Below are positions 40,281 to 51,300 of a stretch of DNA of 64,000 nt, piece after piece. The notes beneath the pieces are model-generated. The model ran no database searches. It was not told the DNA's origin and was given only the letters and a program-made list of their open reading frames with translations. Made by a program: the position numbers and the translations under genes. How positions within the stretch are numbered: the stretch's first letter is position 1; every line of letters starts with the position of its first letter. Source of the stretch: Circinella umbellata (lineage: Eukaryota; Mucoromycota; Mucoromycetes; Mucorales; Lichtheimiaceae); assembly GCA_025093555.1 (NCBI GenBank), contig JAIWNF010000001.1, positions 124,001-188,000 on the forward strand, written 5' to 3'.

Positions 40281-40700
40281 GTTTGATATAGTTGTTATTT
40301 TGTTTCGTTAAAATTTAAAAAAAGTAAAAATAAAGAGTTTATAAAATTGAAGTAATTGTTTTTTTAAAAGGCGTATATCAATTTTTTTTGTTGTTTCGTA
40401 AAAAGGGTTTTTTTCTGGGGTCGTTACAGAAAGATATATAAAAAGGTTTGTTTTGTTTTTTAAAGTCGTAAAGATGGGGGAAAGGGTCGTTAAAATTTTC
40501 TTTATAAAAAGGTCGTTACAAATATAAGATTCTTTAATAAAAAAAGAATGATATATAAAAAAAAGCTTGTTTGCTTAAATAAGTTTGTTTGAAGTGCTTG
40601 GAAGGGTTTTTTTTTTCTTGAACTTGATAAAAACAAGATCCAAAAAAAAAAGAAAAGGAAAAAGTTGGTTTATGAGGAAAAGAGCAATTGCAAGATTATA
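40281..40700 (-). promoter_or_regulatory. GAPDH promoter region with repeated GGTCGTTA motifs
   Basis: Upstream of GAPDH the octamer GGTCGTTA occurs three times on the plus strand (about 40419, 40485 and 40511), with a variant AGTCGTAA at about 40464. Reading toward the gene the motif is TAACGACC. T-rich pyrimidine tracts, common in strong fungal promoters, surround it. Confidence 0.4.
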
Positions 40701-43290
40701 ATGCCTTTATATACCCTACAAAGAAGAACAAAAAAAATTTTCTTTGTGTAATCCAAACTATTACTGATGTCTCTCAAACATACTTTTTGTTTATCAGTAT
40801 TTCTCGGGGGACTCAGGAAGATAGGAGGTACGTAAAGAAAAAAAAAAGCAGGAGGTTTAAGTGAAGTAGTACATATCGAAAAGGGGGAATTAAGAGAGGC
40901 GTTTTCCTGTCACCCCAAAACTTTAACTGATTTGCTGTTTTGGCGCGCGATGATCATGCGGTTGCGTTTCGCCCTCTCAATTGTAATACCTTTTTCGTGT
41001 ATCCGCTGTCTATATTGTTTTTGTCATACCATTTAACCCCTACAAGTGTTCTTTTCTTCATTAAACCCTCCTTCGTTTTGAAGCATGTTTCATATGTACA
41101 ATACATTATGTCATTTTTTAACAATAACAAAAAGAAAAAAAAAGGGCGGTGGTAGTGGAAATGGCGGAGCTTTATGGTTGTTTTGGCAACAAAAAAAAAG
41201 CATTCGACCACGAAGTACGAGGTACGAGACTATGTAAAAAAAGGAACAACGGATATGGCTAAACCATTTAAGTTTTCGTTTACATGGGAATATTAGAAAC
41301 ATAACGGTGCTCCTGAGCTTCCCGTACAGAAAAAAATAAAAATAAAATGGTACATTTGATGCATCTCCTGTTTCTTTTGATTTAACGTTAAAATATATGC
41401 ACACCTCTCTTTCGTTTTTTTCTAGACGGCATATATGATACTGTATTGTAATTTTGGGCAGGTTTTTTTTTTTCTTCAAAGTTTAAAAAAATCGTAAGAC
41501 TAGAAAATATATATATAATGCGAGCGGAGATATTATAAACTCTTGTTACTATTCTAGGCTTTTTTTTTTGCATGATAATCTAATAAAACAACAATAAATA
41601 TATTAAGGTTGACTCGTTAGTATACATATATTCTGAATGTGTGTATTTTTCTTATTCTAAAGATAGCATACCAGTCTGTATAACACGCCACAAAAAAAAA
41701 ACTTGTTTTTTCTTTTTAACGGTAACAAAGCCCGTATTTTGGGGCAATTATATTCTTTATCTGATGTTTGTGTTTGAAAATTTTTATAAATATTGTAAGA
41801 AAAAAAAATGTTACAAAGTTGACCATTAATAGAAGAATAAAGTTCATGAATGTAAATAATCAATATATCATTTAAATAAAATGGACCATTATACACATTA
41901 AAAGGGAAGGACTTCTTGTGAAAGATGTGAAGCATAGTTTTCTAAGAAAGTGTTTGCACAGCAGCAGTATGGAAATACAACAATAGAGAAAATATTCTAT
42001 TATTCTTGAGATGACAATGGCCGACATTTTAATAATTATATATCAGCAAAATCAAAGACATTTCATAAACAGAAGAATATGCATTCTTTTCTTTATTTTG
42101 ATTAAAGTTCTGTGCTTCATGCACAAAGTTACGTTTGTGTTCTCTGCTGAAGGTAAAAGTTCAATGATGTGATAAATTCAGGTACAAAGACATAAACATT
42201 CGATTATACATAGTTTCAAAAAACTTTAAAATAATCAATAATAAAATAAATATTATCTCGATGTGGGCTAATACAAATATTAGATTAGCAACTTACATCT
42301 TTCGTATTTCAAAACAAGAAAAAGCATTTAACTTGTGTACACGTTTTTTGTATGACTGGCTAATATCAAACCAACTATAAATTATGTTCTTATTACTACA
42401 TCGAATGTTACGTTCAACAATTATGGGTGCAATAAGTGGGCTATGAAATACTTTTTTTGAACCACATGATGGATTAATAACAATGGTTATTATGAATGAT
42501 TGGATACGTAGGAATAAAACATTTAAATTTGCTATATCATTTATCATATTTTTAATATTCTTGTTCTGTGCGTATTCCTGATCACTAATGAACTTACGTA
42601 TATGTCGGGACGTATCGAGCAAGGATAACTGTCAACGATATGGAATATTATTATTATTGCATTATTGGTCTGAAATGTTGAACTATTACTGTGTTCCATA
42701 TGGTATCCAGTGCCGCTATATACTATGAGAAGAAAATTTAACAAATACCGAGAAACCATTATTCTGAATTAATACTCTTCTGCCAAGCATCTGGGTGTTG
42801 AAGAATTTGAGAGTATTGGTATATTGTAACACTGACTGTACGTATATAAATGAGAATGAGTTTTACACCCCCAAAAAAAAAAATCGCTAATAATGCCATA
42901 TGAATGCCGAAGATGGAAAACTGATTGTTGAAATCGAAAATTCACAGTTTAAACATTTATAATAAAAAATTTCTTCAAAATGCAAAAAAAGTATGTTTCA
43001 ATAGTCTTGCTTATTTGAACATTTTATTAATGAGAAGTATTTAACCCAGTCTAAATATGCTAGAACTACAAAACTATAAAGATAAATTGAGTCAAAAGTT
43101 CGACGTTTAGGTTGAACAAAGCTCTTGGACCGCCATTTAATTGAATAATAAGTAAAGTTGTTGTATATACGTATAAAGCTTTATCAGTATCAAAACAAAA
43201 TAACGTTTTTTTTAGCTAGCCGATGGGTAAAATAAATGTATGAGCTCATTTTCTAGCTACCTTATTGATATTTATAAGCTACCGCTCCAA
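40701..43290. other. Gene-poor region upstream of the MULE insertion
   Basis: AT-rich with A/T runs. Reading frames on both strands are short, biased and dissimilar to known proteins. No RNA gene identified. It ends at the target-site duplication of the transposon. Confidence 0.55.
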
Positions 43291-43299
43291 GTATAACAC
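43291..43299. repeat. Left 9-bp target-site duplication (GTATAACAC)
   Basis: GTATAACAC lies immediately outside the left inverted repeat and is repeated exactly at 47757-47765, outside the right one. A 9-bp duplication is typical of Mutator-like elements. Confidence 0.9.
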
Positions 43300-43335
43300 G
43301 GGTGCGATTTTTTTCAGGTGAAATTGAGGATTCAT
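43300..43335 (+). repeat. Left terminal inverted repeat
   Basis: Starts GGGTGCGATTTTTTTCAGGT and continues TGAAATTGAGGATT. Against the reverse complement of the right end it matches at about 30 of 35 positions, with small indels in the T run and near GAGG. Confidence 0.9.
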
Positions 43336-43481
43336 GCTTTTCAATCGCCGCTTAATTTGAAAAGAATAAACAGTCCGCACAGAGGAAAAACAGTCATTCT
43401 TTTGCAGTGACAATATATCTAAAAATAATAGGATATCTACTTTGTTCATCATAGCATTTGTTCTTTTTAATACACAACAGA

Positions 43482-46400
43482 ATGTCTTTTCCACAATTTC
43501 CAAACGGTGATCAAGTCTATACTATTCCCCTTCATTACAAAGAAGGCGAGAATAACGAACGTAATCAGCTCGTATATGATTTATTTGTTGGGTGGCAGCT
43601 TCATCAAGTCAGCGATGACAAAGGAAAGCATGGGGTTCATACCTTTTACAGAAGATGTTTGGGTGCTGTCATCTGTACCAATTGCAATACTTTGTTCAGA
43701 CCAAAATCATCGAACAAACGTATTAATGAACAAGTTACGAAGCATTGTACTAGCTGTATGATTACTTCTACGTTTTACATTGGAAAATTGAAAGGTAATG
43801 TCTATATAAAATTCTGGGTACTGAAATTAGAATGGAGTATCATTGGGATATACATACTTTGGAGTGATGTATATAGCTTAGATATGTTAATGCTTAGTTG
43901 AATGGAGCAAGAGAATAGTTTTGCCTGAAAGCAAGCACGTTTGCTAACCCTATTACTGATCATTACAGATGGTGTAATGGTAGGTGAGATGAAACACCGG
44001 GGTACACATACTCATGGTGAATTTATTCCGTTACATTTCACCATGGAAACGTTGGACAAAGTAGAGGAACGTGTGTTGGAATTTCCAGGCGAGAAGTCGT
44101 ATGCATTAAAGATTGGTACTAGTGCTATCCGTGTGCAGAAGCCTTCCAGACCAATTAGCAACATCGACAAGAATCTTCGTAATATTGGTACTATCAAGAG
44201 ACTTCGACGCAATTACCTTATGAAAAACGATCAATTGACATCGACACAGGCATCATTTGAGACAATTCATTCAGAATTTAAGGAGTTGCAAAAAGAGTTT
44301 CCTGGCTATATAAAGGCATCGAATATCGTCCCTAGCCCAATGTGCATTACATTTGGTGCTCCTGGTATTATGTATCATGCTGATTTCAAAACAAATCCTA
44401 TGTTGACTGATGTCACATACAGCTGCTTCACGAAAGATTATTATTTATGTACTACTAACATTTATTTTGAAGCGTTAGACAAGTTTGCTGTTGTATTTCA
44501 AGGAGTGCTTGATGGACTTTCTAAGGATGACTTCAAGGCGTACTTCTTGTCTTTTTTCACGTCGTTTGATTTTCTGTTTGGATCTTCCGATGTTGATATT
44601 GACATGAATTTCTCTGGACTGGTATGTTTTATTTTTCACGGTTGGTACATTTAGATGTTGTGTTGGTGCATGAATGATAGAGAGGCAGTGTTTATATTAT
44701 GGAAAACTTGTCATATATGCATATATTATATAAGAATTAGAATAGTAGCATATCATGTAAAGCAGTCGCTATTTTACAGATGTAGATAGATAGAAAAGAC
44801 TAGATATGTCGAAGATATATAGTTATAGTTTGACAAATTTATCTTTACAATAAATAAAATGACAACTTGTTTATAAATTGGATACTGTTTAATTGGATGT
44901 GATATTTTTTTAACTATATACTGTTGTGAGAGACTAAATTGTGAACAATTTATCTTAGGTTATGGATTATTCTCAAGCACAACGCCAAGGTTTTATCATG
45001 GCATTTGAAGACAAATTCCCTAATAGTAACATTGCTCCGCAAACTTTGTTAAAAGGATGTTATTATCATTGGAAACAAAGCATCCAGCGAATTATCAGCA
45101 ACCATGCCATTGTACCACCAGGTTGTGATGTTGATTTCATCGACTATACCGATCAAATGTACAATGCTGCAGGAGAAAAATCATACAACTGGGCTGTTCA
45201 ACAGATCCACAAAGATTATCCTAACGCAAAAAAATGGCTTGATTGGTGGACCCGCGATGAAATTGCCGGTATGATATTTAAATCGAAGGGATGGCTCAAG
45301 GATGAGCTACAAAACCATCCTTGCCGGACATCGAATGGAGTAGAAGCACTCCATAGAGACCTCTACCGTATCGTTGAAAAAAAGAAACCGCTCATAGAAA
45401 CATTACACCAGATTTTTTCTTATTTGCGTTCCTCAGAATTGGATTTGGAGTTTGTTGACGCTGGTGGTAGAGTTGATTACAACCGAAAGAAAACAGGGTA
45501 TATAGTTATTTAGCAGTGTTCAAGTGCCAATATATATTATATACATGTCAGCCATTTATTTTTATATTATTATAATAGAAAGCAACGTCAGGTGAAGAGG
45601 TTCTTCAATGATGGCCGTGCTCCCGACACGACAAAAACTTTACTGGATCACGGTAATGTATATTATCTATTATAGTATATGAATACTCACACAGTTATAT
45701 GTGCATAATTGTATAAGATCAAATGGTTTGTGCGCTAATAATTAAATTGATCTAATTAATACAGGCTTTAAGAGTAATGGTGGAAGAAAAAAGAAGATGG
45801 ACAATGAAGGAGAAGAAAATAATAAAAGTAAAAGTAAAGATACACAGAAGATGAAGATAGAAGACGAGAACGAAAAGAAGAAAGAAGATGCGAAATCAAA
45901 GAAAGTAGAAGAGAGGAAAGCAAAGAAGGTAGAAGAGAGGAAAGCAAAGAAGGTAGAAGAGGAGAAAGCAAAGACGAACGCAGCAGAAGAACGGAAAAGA
46001 CGTGCAGAAAAACATGCGGAACGTATTAAAGAAAACAAGAAGAGGACCAAACAAGAGTCGAAGAAGAGAAAGTTGAATGATAGCAGTAATTTTGCTAGGT
46101 GAGAAAAGGATGGTGAATGATAGGATACATGTAGTTTACAATGATGCTAACTATTCTAAATTATAACCATTAGGGAAATGGATAACGCTCAGATGTTTAG
46201 ACGTTTAGGCCTTGATGTTATTTCTTCAGATATCCTTATTGGTTGTCAATTGAATGCCGAAGATGTGTTAGGACTCTCCAATCCTAAAGGAGATGGCCAT
46301 TGTGGTTGGAGAGCTAGTGCTGTTCTTCTTTACGGCAGCGAAGACCAGTATGAAATTGTGAAGATGATAATGAAACATACTCTTTTGAACCACAAGGAAC

Positions 46401-46843
46401 ATTATGAACGTATGTTTAGAAAAGATGGATATGAAAATAGACTGGCGATTCTTTCGCATACAGGTCGAAGTGCAAGTCCAAGGCTTTGGTTTGATGCGTT
46501 GGACTGTCCTAGGATACTTGCAGAAGCATATAACCGACCTGTCGTTCTATATATGGTTTCATATGATCCCAATATAAAAGATAAATCGTTTAATGGGGTA
46601 ACATTCTTGCCTCTCTTTTCTGAGTGTCCACACAGTGATAGCAATGATAAAGACATGGGCACTTCTGCTCCAATAGTTTTATTTTTGAATGGCAATCATT
46701 TCCAATCGATTGTGATCAAAGACGAAGCTATAAATCGAGTTATTTGGCCCGATATTTTTCCTGGACATGAGAATTTCGTTACAAAGCATGGCCTTACTAC
46801 ATCATGGTTAGATTTCTATCGGCCTAGATGTTTGAAATTTTAA
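43482..46843 (+). CDS. MULE transposase fused to a C-terminal OTU cysteine protease domain
   Basis: Six exons (43482-43794, 43969-44621, 44959-45497, 45579-45652, 45765-46098, 46174-46843) encode 860 residues. Residues 55-122 form a WRKY/GCM1-like zinc DNA-binding domain (C65-x2-C68, C89-x2-C92, H118-x-H120). The MULE catalytic core follows: MLTDVTY (first Asp), VMDYSQAQ (Asp325), the C-x2-H signature GCYYHWKQ, and SNGVEALHRD (Glu about 451). A 100-residue lysine/glutamate-rich helix links to an OTU domain: GDGHCGWRAS with nucleophile Cys about 681 and NGNHFQSI with His about 813. OTU enzymes are mostly deubiquitinases. Here the domain may protect the transposase or act on host ubiquitin; the substrate is inferred. 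Introns have normal splice sites, and one carries a GCTAAC branch point. Confidence 0.9.
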
Positions 46844-47189
46844 ATTCCTGCGAAACTTTTTATATATTTTTCTAGACATTATCCCTCTTATTTTATTATC
46901 TACTTAGACTTATATTTATCCTTTTTTATATAGACATACATTTATTCTTTTCTTATAAACACACAATCTCTCTTTTTTATAACATAGATTAACGAAGGCC
47001 AAGAAAGTGCCAATGAAACAGATAAGTATATTGGTTTATATATTTATGTTTATTCCAAATGTGGAGAGATACGTCCCTGTGTGTTATTATGTGTCTATCA
47101 CATCATATAACTAGAAATACCAATAAAAAGGCTATGTTATCGTTGAGTATTTATTAATCGCGATATTATTATGCTTAGTGAGCAGTAAA

Positions 47190-47505
47190 AAAAACGACTA
47201 AATGCTTTTTTATGCAAAAAATCCCAAAATAAAAAAAAAATATATAAAAAAACGACTAAGTGCTTTTTATGCAAAAAACACACAATAAAAAAAAATATAA
47301 AAAAACGACTAAGTGCTTTTTATGCAAAAAACACACAATAAAAAAAAAATATAAAAAAACGACTAAGTGCTTTTTATGCAAAAAACACACAATAAAAAAA
47401 AAATATAAAAAAACGACTAAGTGCTTTTTTATGCAAAAAACACACAATAAAAAAATATATAAAAAAACGACTAAGTGCTTTTTTATGCAAAAAATCCCAA
47501 AATAA
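47190..47505 (+). repeat. Six-copy tandem repeat, about 54-bp unit, inside the MULE
   Basis: Units start CGACTAAGTGCTTTTTATGC at about 47194, 47253, 47306, 47360, 47414 and 47468, separated by A-rich spacers with CACACAAT or TCCCAAAAT. Copies differ mainly in A-run length. They lie between the gene and the right inverted repeat, where subterminal transposase-binding sites would be expected. The reading frames across them are artefacts. Confidence 0.9.
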
Positions 47506-47514
47506 CAGATCACA

Positions 47515-47640
47515 TAAAAAAACCACATAAAAAAAACCACATAAAAAAAACCACATAAAAAACCACATAAAAAAACCACATAAAAAAAATCACATAAAAA
47601 AAAAATCACATAAAAAAAATCACATAAAAAAATCATTTTT
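47515..47640 (+). repeat. Short A-rich tandem repeat (CACATAAAAAA units)
   Basis: About ten copies of a 12-14 bp unit (CCACATAAAAAA, then TCACATAAAAAA). The motif CACATAAAAAA recurs at about 47692 and 47715, next to the right inverted repeat. It is part of the element's right subterminal region. Confidence 0.85.
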
Positions 47641-47721
47641 ATAATACAAATATACAAGCGGAGATTGAGTTTAAAATGTTTTGTGGCAAATCACATAAAA
47701 AATATGTGGCTAGGCACATAA

Positions 47722-47756
47722 AAAATCCAAATTTCACCTGAAAAAACACGGCACCC
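47722..47756 (-). repeat. Right terminal inverted repeat
   Basis: Read inward on the minus strand it begins GGGTGCCGTGTTTTTTCAGG and continues TGAAATTTGGATT, matching the left end. Confidence 0.9.
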
Positions 47757-47765
47757 GTATAACAC
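47757..47765. repeat. Right 9-bp target-site duplication (GTATAACAC)
   Basis: Exact copy of the nine bases at 43291-43299. Confidence 0.9.
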
Positions 47766-48316
47766 ATATTATATCAATCCTACCTATACATTTGTTTTGC
47801 TAATATAAGTGAATGGGGATTATTATCTTGAAAAGAATACCAACAGTAAAAAAAATATTATACTTGGTCTACCTATACATATATTCGAGGATAGGGGTTA
47901 TTTATAGATAGGCGCTCTGATATATAAATGGGTCCTTGATAAAAGCAGGATTATGTATATATATATTATATTATTTCAAATAAAACATCAAGTGAATATA
48001 AATATAGTGGAGCAGCATATGCGCACTATGATCACTAGTACATAAATTGGGCTCGGGTACCATAGGTGGGGCCGACGGATTTAATTATTTTGAAAATTGG
48101 CCGAAGCGAAGCTGAGGCCAATTTTTAAAGACTTACTATATTAAAGCTCTCCTATTATGTAACTATACGGCGATTTTTATTGAAAAAGAAGTGATATATA
48201 ATATATGATAAAAATAAAAACAATAATGATAATAGTATGTAATATCAATGGTTGTATAGTATACGTTTATAGTATACGCTTATATGTATCGGTTTGTTCA
48301 TTTTGGAAAATTAGAT
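47766..48316. other. Spacer between the two transposon genes
   Basis: No gene. It includes a perfect-stem hairpin at 48093-48125 and a GC-richer patch (about 48048-48078) that stands out from its AT-rich surroundings. One end of the second element probably lies here, but no inverted repeat to the 53.2-53.4 kb side was found. Confidence 0.5.
48093..48125. other. Hairpin, 10-bp stem with an inner 3-bp stem
   Basis: AAAATTGGCC (48093-48102) pairs perfectly with GGCCAATTTT (48116-48125). The loop holds a second small stem, AGC-GAA-GCT (48105-48113). Such a stem-loop near a transposase gene's 3' end may be an element terminus, a transcription-end structure or a remnant. Confidence 0.75.
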
Positions 48317-51300
48317 TCATTGATTGTTATTATTTAAAAGAGGGCATTTTCCTCGTCCTGTTCTGCCGATACAAGTATTACTATGACATGTCTTACAATG
48401 TCTTACACGTGGTGGTGTATGTAAACTATCAAAAGTACTAGTACTTGAAGAAGGAGCAGCATATATAAAAGGAAATGGTAGATATGGATTATAAAATATT
48501 GTTGATTCGACTGTATCTGTTGTATTATTATGTATTGTTTCGTGTGAAGTTGATGCGAAGTTGGAATTAGCGTGCTCAGTGTTGCTTGTCTTTTCTTCTG
48601 TTGATAATGGTGATGATATTGGTAATGGTGATGATGATGATGATGATGATGAAGCAGTTGCTTCATCAATAATAGCTTGAAGTCGAGGTATCTTAAGAGC
48701 GGCTGGGTTTTGTGCTTCTGGAATATTGCGCTTTCTTGATGGAGAGCTTAAATCCTGTTGCAAAGTTTCAATTTGTTCATTATAGCTATTTTTCGTTAAA
48801 TGTATATTTTGATACTCACACCATTTGGTATGGTAACTACGTAAATGTTCAGGTGCTTTATAAAAAATAGACTTTCCATCAACAAAAGCTGACCATAATT
48901 TTGAAAACTTGTCAAATTCAGGTTGTTGGTTACGTTGTAGTTGTTGAGGAAAATGCTGTCGAATGAGCGAGTCGTATTTGTTGCGTTCAACCTGAGTTTG
49001 TACAGGGATAATAGCATGAGCAGCGCCTTGACGTTGAGCCATAAATATAAATTGTGATCCAGCTGTATGTGCTGTAGAACCATGTAAGATAATCAATGAA
49101 GCTAAATCAGATGAAGATGTTTTATTTCTTGTTGATAACAATGAACTGTCTGCTGCACGAATGTTATAAAGATCCATAAGTGACCGAGGTAGGGTAGAAA
49201 TTCCAAAGCTTTCATCAGAGTCAGCAAGATGAAGGGCGTATTTATGCACCCCCGGTTCATTGTAAATGGCTGGCAATCCAAGTTGTAGACGTAAATCATT
49301 TATATGTTGGGTGAGCCATGGCTCATAATGTCCTTTGTGAATTTTACCATGTCTATTCATTGTTCCCACCTAAAACATAATAATAAATTAGTTTACGTGC
49401 AATTACTTTTCTAGCCATTGAATATACATACATCAATGTTATGGCGCAGTCGATAATCAGCAAGCACAGCATCAGCTAATGCTGGACTAGCGCCAAAAGA
49501 CCCAAACTTCCGAATTACGTTCTGATGGATCCCTCCCTCTAAAGAATTGGTTCCTCGACAGCAACGGTATAGTGTGAGTCCATCTCGATCTTGTCCCATT
49601 TTAAAATAGAACGAATAACCGGGAGGATCTGATACGTGGCCTTCATGAATCGATGATAAAACATTTTTAGACTGCTTCCAAGCCTCATTATCAAACAATG
49701 GACGTCCAGTTCTTGCGCATTTCAAAGGACCGTATGTTTCAAACAAGTTTTTTACAACAGGATATAAGATTTCAGGTGGGGGAACAGTACCTAAGAGAAT
49801 TATTACGTAATATCATTGATATATTATTAATTATATACTAATAACAAATGAAGTTGCTACCACCGAAAATTACTTACGTTTTACACGACGGAATACCCAT
49901 CCTGGATTTCTTAATAGCTTTTCATCCCATGTTATTTGATTCCGTGTCAAAATATCCTCAACCTTGATTTTATCTTCTTCATCAACAACAAAAAGCGCAT
50001 CTCGTAGCTTTCTTGAAAAATCATTTGCAAGACCGTGTCTTCGAGGTACTTTGATTTGATCCATTAGATGAAAAACATCCTTAAGTACTCTTGAGCGAAT
50101 GGGTTCTTCAGATGGTAATTGTTCAGGAAGAGAAGAAAATTGTTGATTTCCAAGCTCCCTACTTTCTTCCTCTATTTGTGATGTACTTGGATTTTGATTA
50201 TGAGATGGCAGTTCGTTATCCCGGAGAATGGAAGTAATATTGTCATTACTGTTGTAATCATCATCTGGTGGCATAATATTATCGTTATTATTAACTTGCT
50301 CACTTTCGAAAATTTCTAGTTTCAAGTATATTTGAGCGAGTTAGCACGAGAATAAGCATAAAAATGGGTTAATTTATTATGAAACACATACCTGCTGTAG
50401 ATATATCAATATTTGATTGTTCACTGCTGTCAATTTCTTCAACAACGTTTTGAGTGTTGTTTTGGATTTCAACAGGACGTGATGTACGTAGATCACATAA
50501 TCTAGCAACTATTTCGAAAGGAACTTGACCATATTCAGAAAGAGGTTTGCCATCCCTATCTACTGCATTCGGTATCAAAACCTGTTTTACGGTGATTATA
50601 ACTTGAGCCTTTGTTAACTTTTTATTACTGAATTTATCACGCTGACAGCTGATTTCTCCATAAGCAGCGGCCTGAACCATAGACCAAGGATGATAAGATA
50701 TAGATGTACCTATTCAAGTGAGTGAAATATATATATTAGAATAGAACTAATATAAAGTATACCAACTTTGATATAAGCTTATATATTACAATGCTATATA
50801 TACCTTCATTTACTGGTCTCAATATACGCTTTCCTATTACTTCATTCCGGTTTAATTTGTGATAAATTTGTAGACCAGCCCAAGCATCCAATGCAGCATA
50901 TTCCTTTTGCGTGTCGGATAATTCCATACCACTCCAATCACTGAGTCGAACATTGTTATCTTTTGGTAAAAACCGTTCCAAAACCCGGGCGCAAATTTCA
51001 GATAAGCTTATTCTTTGAGTATCGATTGCTCCTCGTTCTTTGCAAAATCTAGCAATATCATATCCTCCAGCACACGTACCGGAAACAAGCGCAAAGTCAC
51101 GCTCGATCTTATTCAAATCACCTTGTATAGCACGTCCAATCTTTATAATATTTGAATTTGATAAAACATCTATCAATAGTTGAGGTAGCACATCTAAATG
51201 GTGGACACAATAGATATCAACAATATTGTTGTAGGTAATTTGTATTGTAGCGAGCTTTCCCGGTGCATGAGTTGTAGGGTCGGTAGGCCATTCGCAATCA

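Larger units (their letters stand above)
43300..47756. mobile_element. Complete Mutator-like element (MULE) carrying a transposase-OTU gene
   Basis: A 4457-bp element bounded by inverted repeats that begin GGGTGC and end GCACCC, inside a perfect 9-bp direct repeat. It holds one intact six-exon gene on the plus strand (43482-46843) and, between that gene and the right end, about 450 bp of tandem A-rich repeats. Perfect flanks, matched ends and open exons suggest recent movement. Family names for MULEs with an OTU domain could not be checked here. Confidence 0.93.

Noticed and set aside
41111..42759. Several 60-120 codon frames in the GAPDH upstream spacer
   Set aside because: Strong Phe/Lys bias from A/T runs, no splice partners and no recognisable domains.
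47190..47640. Regularly spaced repeats resembling a CRISPR-like array
   Set aside because: Units are tandem A-rich repeats without unique spacers, inside a eukaryotic DNA transposon.
47256..47657. 133-codon minus-strand frame rich in Phe/Cys and the matching plus-strand lysine-rich frame
   Set aside because: Both are periodic translations of the MULE tandem repeats.
48093..48140. Hairpin as a Helitron 3' end
   Set aside because: No CTRR terminus follows at the usual distance and no Rep/helicase gene is present.
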